Of a DNA stretch of 64,000 bases, positions 61,790 to 64,000 are shown one piece after another (position 1 is the first letter of the stretch; each line of letters begins with the position of its first letter). A program made the position numbers and the translations under genes. Below the pieces are notes generated by a model that saw only the letters and a list, made by a program, of their open reading frames with translations, was not told the origin of the DNA and did not search any database. Source of the stretch: Coprococcus ammoniilyticus (GTDB lineage Bacteria; Bacillota; Clostridia; Lachnospirales; Lachnospiraceae); the NCBI RefSeq assembly GCF_025567345.1, contig NZ_JAOQJS010000005.1:310001-374000 (forward strand), written 5' to 3'.

Positions 61790-61906
61790 TTATTCCAACA
61801 TCTGGCTTGCTGGATCTGTTGGAAGCATATTACTTGAAGTTGTAATAATATCCTCTGCCTCAAATTCTACGATCTCCATAACCGGTGATTCATACTGCTT
61901 TTTCAT
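61790..61906 (-). CDS. Conserved-looking 38-residue small protein
   Basis: The minus strand encodes MKKQYESPVMEIVEFEAEDI followed by ITTSSNMLPTDPASQMLE. AAGGAGG lies 10 bp upstream of the ATG. The pattern M-K-K-x-Y-x-x-P-x-x-E-x-V-x-x-x-x-x-D-I-I-T-T-S recurs, from memory, in small ORFs of gut Clostridia, and somewhat resembles RiPP leader regions. It lies 54 bp downstream of the large secreted protein on the same strand. Function unknown. Confidence 0.65.
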   Translation of the reverse strand: MKKQYESPVMEIVEFEAEDIITTSSNMLPTDPASQMLE

Positions 61907-61960
61907 GTTTTAAAACCCTCCTTATATTTCCTATATCTTTATATTAATATCTTATCTTCC

Positions 61961-64000
61961 TTAGTTTGCAAGCCAGTAGTTTAATGCGGAATTACCGTAT
62001 TCCATGATATCCTGCAGTAATGCAACCAGCTTTGTGTTGCTGTTGTTTCTCATATTATAGGCATAAGCAGATATACCATAGGTCATACGTGCTGACGCTT
62101 CACCATTTACCTGAACTGTAAATGTATAAGTTTCATCCATCTTTGTCGGAAGGATCTCATATGTAACACCATAATATTTGTTTGTGCCATATGGCTTTAG
62201 ATCCTGACCTGCTATAACATCTGAAACTCCTGTTCCGTTGACATTGATCGTAATATCAGCAATATTCCCTTCATATTCAGATGTATCAATGATCACCGCA
62301 ATACCAACACGGTTCTCAAGCACCAATGTTCGTCCACTGATCTTTACATTACCGGAATTTGTAACTGAGCTTCCGGAATTTGTAAATCCTGTTAATGAAT
62401 GTTTTGCACTCGCATAGGTCTGATAATCATCAAAATCTGCATTTGCCAGATCTGAAGTGTTATATCCAAAATAGGTCTGAGCGGATGCACCATAGTTTAC
62501 CAGATCAACCAACAGTGTCTTTAATACTTTACTTGTGCCATCCATTGCGATCAGCCGTTTTGCATAATCAGCAACACTGGTTGTATAAGCCTTGCTGTAG
62601 CAATTTGTCATTCCACCATCACTGGTACCTTCAAGCGTTGCTGTTATATCTTTCGTCATTTCCTTTGCTGCAATTCCTGTAAACTCTCCATACAGATATG
62701 TCTTGCCATTTACAGTCTTTGTAAGTTCTTTTGACAAGCCCGATGCTCCCTGTACTGTTCCGGATGCATCCCGGTACACAATTGTCGCATTCTGATAACG
62801 TTCCAGAACAGCCGGATCTACCAGATATACCAGAGAAATATCACTATCCAGTGTGATCGATACCTGTTTTATATTCAACAGTGAATCCACATAACCTTCT
62901 GTCAATGGATACAGCTCCAGATCCTCAGAACCAACAACTGAATTCTTATCATATATTCTTCCCTTGCTGTCTACCCATGCAATATAGGAAGGATCTGCTG
63001 CCTCCGGATATACGAGCTTTGCGCCCTCCTCCATGAAGTTTGAACCGCCGCTGATCACATTATTGTCTGTATCATAAAATGTTACTTTTCTTGTAACCTT
63101 GGTTTCTGAACTGAATGTCAATGAACCATTGTCTGTTTCTACAAAAGATTTCCATTCGGATGCATGGTATTCTTCCTTCTCAACATCTTCCAAAGAAGCT
63201 GCATATCCATTCAATTTGTAAGAAGCATTACCGGCTGCGATCTCTGATGGCTCCATGAATACGCAATCGGTAACATTGCCTGCTACGCCTATCAGATTCA
63301 TCGGTTCCATAGCAGTATTTGCAATACAGTTTGCAACTTTATTATCATTTCCACTTCCTCTGAAAATACCTGTTGCAGTACCTGTTGAACCATCCGTTAA
63401 TGAAAACTTACCATTTGCGAAACAGTTAACTATCGCTCCTGAATTCGATGCCTCTCCTGCAAAAGCACTACAGGTTGTAAAAGCAACCGCAGTCATTGAA
63501 CCTGAGTAGATACAGTTTGCAATCAGACCATTATTAATTCCAACAAATCCACCCGTATATACAATTGCACCAGTGCCCTTGATCGTTCCCTTAAACACAC
63601 TGTTAATAATTTGGGAACCATTTGCCTGATAAACATAACCACCAGACGGTGCCTGTCCATTCAACTGAATGTCCGCAGCAACCACACAATCCTTAACCGT
63701 ACTTCCTGTAAGCATACATGCCAGACCACCAATCAATGCACCATCACTTACGATTGAACAACTGCTATCAATCGTACATCCGCTGATCTCGGTCTTCTCA
63801 GCCAGACCGCATAAAATACCAATGCCCGCATATGACGCTCCAGTAAGTGACGTATCACTCATCTTCAGATTCTTGATCGTTGCTCCCTGTGTCTTTCCAA
63901 ATAAACCAAACGGAGCTTCAGGACTATATTTTGCAGCCGTTATACTTGCCGTAAGTCCTGATACTGTATGTCCATCCCCATCAAATACTCCCGTATATGG
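61961..64000 (-). CDS. Large secreted repeat protein with GLUG/right-handed beta-helix-like repeats (partial, 5' end outside window)
   Basis: At least 679 residues are open to the window edge. The first visible part reads YTGVFDGDGHTVSGLTASIT, then GATIKNLKMSDTSLTGASYA, with repeated G-x-x-x-x-G-G-L/F-x-G-x-x-x-G-x-I-x-N-C units (to about residue 220), typical of GLUG-motif or beta-helix surface proteins. The C-terminal 300 residues contain ITINVNGTGVSDV and YGISAYAYNMRNNSNTKLVA, a domain common at the ends of Lachnospiraceae exported proteins. The signal peptide is not in the window. Confidence 0.8.
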   Translation of the reverse strand, partial: PYTGVFDGDGHTVSGLTASITAAKYSPEAPFGLFGKTQGATIKNLKMSDTSLTGASYAGIGILCGLAEKTEISGCTIDSSCSIVSDGALIGGLACMLTGSTVKDCVVAADIQLNGQAPSGGYVYQANGSQIINSVFKGTIKGTGAIVYTGGFVGINNGLIANCIYSGSMTAVAFTTCSAFAGEASNSGAIVNCFANGKFSLTDGSTGTATGIFRGSGNDNKVANCIANTAMEPMNLIGVAGNVTDCVFMEPSEIAAGNASYKLNGYAASLEDVEKEEYHASEWKSFVETDNGSLTFSSETKVTRKVTFYDTDNNVISGGSNFMEEGAKLVYPEAADPSYIAWVDSKGRIYDKNSVVGSEDLELYPLTEGYVDSLLNIKQVSITLDSDISLVYLVDPAVLERYQNATIVYRDASGTVQGASGLSKELTKTVNGKTYLYGEFTGIAAKEMTKDITATLEGTSDGGMTNCYSKAYTTSVADYAKRLIAMDGTSKVLKTLLVDLVNYGASAQTYFGYNTSDLANADFDDYQTYASAKHSLTGFTNSGSSVTNSGNVKISGRTLVLENRVGIAVIIDTSEYEGNIADITINVNGTGVSDVIAGQDLKPYGTNKYYGVTYEILPTKMDETYTFTVQVNGEASARMTYGISAYAYNMRNNSNTKLVALLQDIMEYGNSALNYWLAN

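Overview
The window looks like chromosomal DNA of a gut-type Clostridia, most likely Lachnospiraceae. The evidence is moderate GC, AGGAGG-type ribosome binding sites, an Rrf2-controlled SUF operon, DUF3783 and FluC genes, a T-box, a fru/pts operon, short secreted proteins and an AT-rich mobilizable island. No rRNA, tRNA or CRISPR array was seen.

Layout. 1-4.5 kb: SUF iron-sulfur operon (rrf2-sufC-sufB-sufD-sufS) on the minus strand behind a promoter that contains a perfect inverted repeat. 5-19 kb: NSS transporter, short MetE-like methyltransferase with a LysR regulator, a two-component system, a HigBA-type toxin-antitoxin pair, AhpC with a TrxB/AhpF-type fusion reductase, a DXS-like enzyme with a MerR regulator, and a CstA transporter behind a T-box. 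19.9-30 kb: a PurF-like protein with a degenerate glutaminase site, HD and PPOX proteins, an M20 amidohydrolase, a fluoride channel, an ECF sigma/membrane-protein pair, a serpin lipoprotein, agmatine deiminase, and remnants of a CMD/HxlR locus. 30.6-36.6 kb: fructose operon fruR-fruK-fruA plus ptsH-ptsI. 37-42.7 kb: a small secreted protein, a decayed GNAT gene, argJ, gltX and an HMGL-type aldolase.

42.93-57.22 kb is a 14.3-kb integrative mobilizable element bounded by a 26-bp direct repeat. It carries a tyrosine integrase, an XRE repressor, an excisionase, 1 kb of noncoding repeats and hairpins (probable oriT) and a MOB relaxase. Its cargo is an agr-like quorum-sensing system: AgrB, a LytTR regulator and a GHKL kinase on one strand. 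On the other strand are a secreted matrixin-like metalloprotease, a lipoprotein, an unlisted 48-residue AgrD-type autoinducer precursor, a small secreted protein, a three-gene ABC transporter and two membrane or exported proteins. Two near-identical promoters, each with paired LytTR-type boxes 21 bp apart, precede the protease and the AgrD gene, which suggests a closed autoinduction circuit controlling the cargo. This is the most exciting part of the window.

57.4-64 kb: a GH3 beta-glucosidase, glycerol kinase, a 38-residue conserved-looking small ORF, and the 3' part of a large repeat-rich secreted protein.

A second unusual feature is a set of four 150-310-bp intergenic long-hairpin elements. 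Their inverted-repeat arms differ at each locus, but three share an apical core (CGGTACTAAG ... GGACCGGCG).
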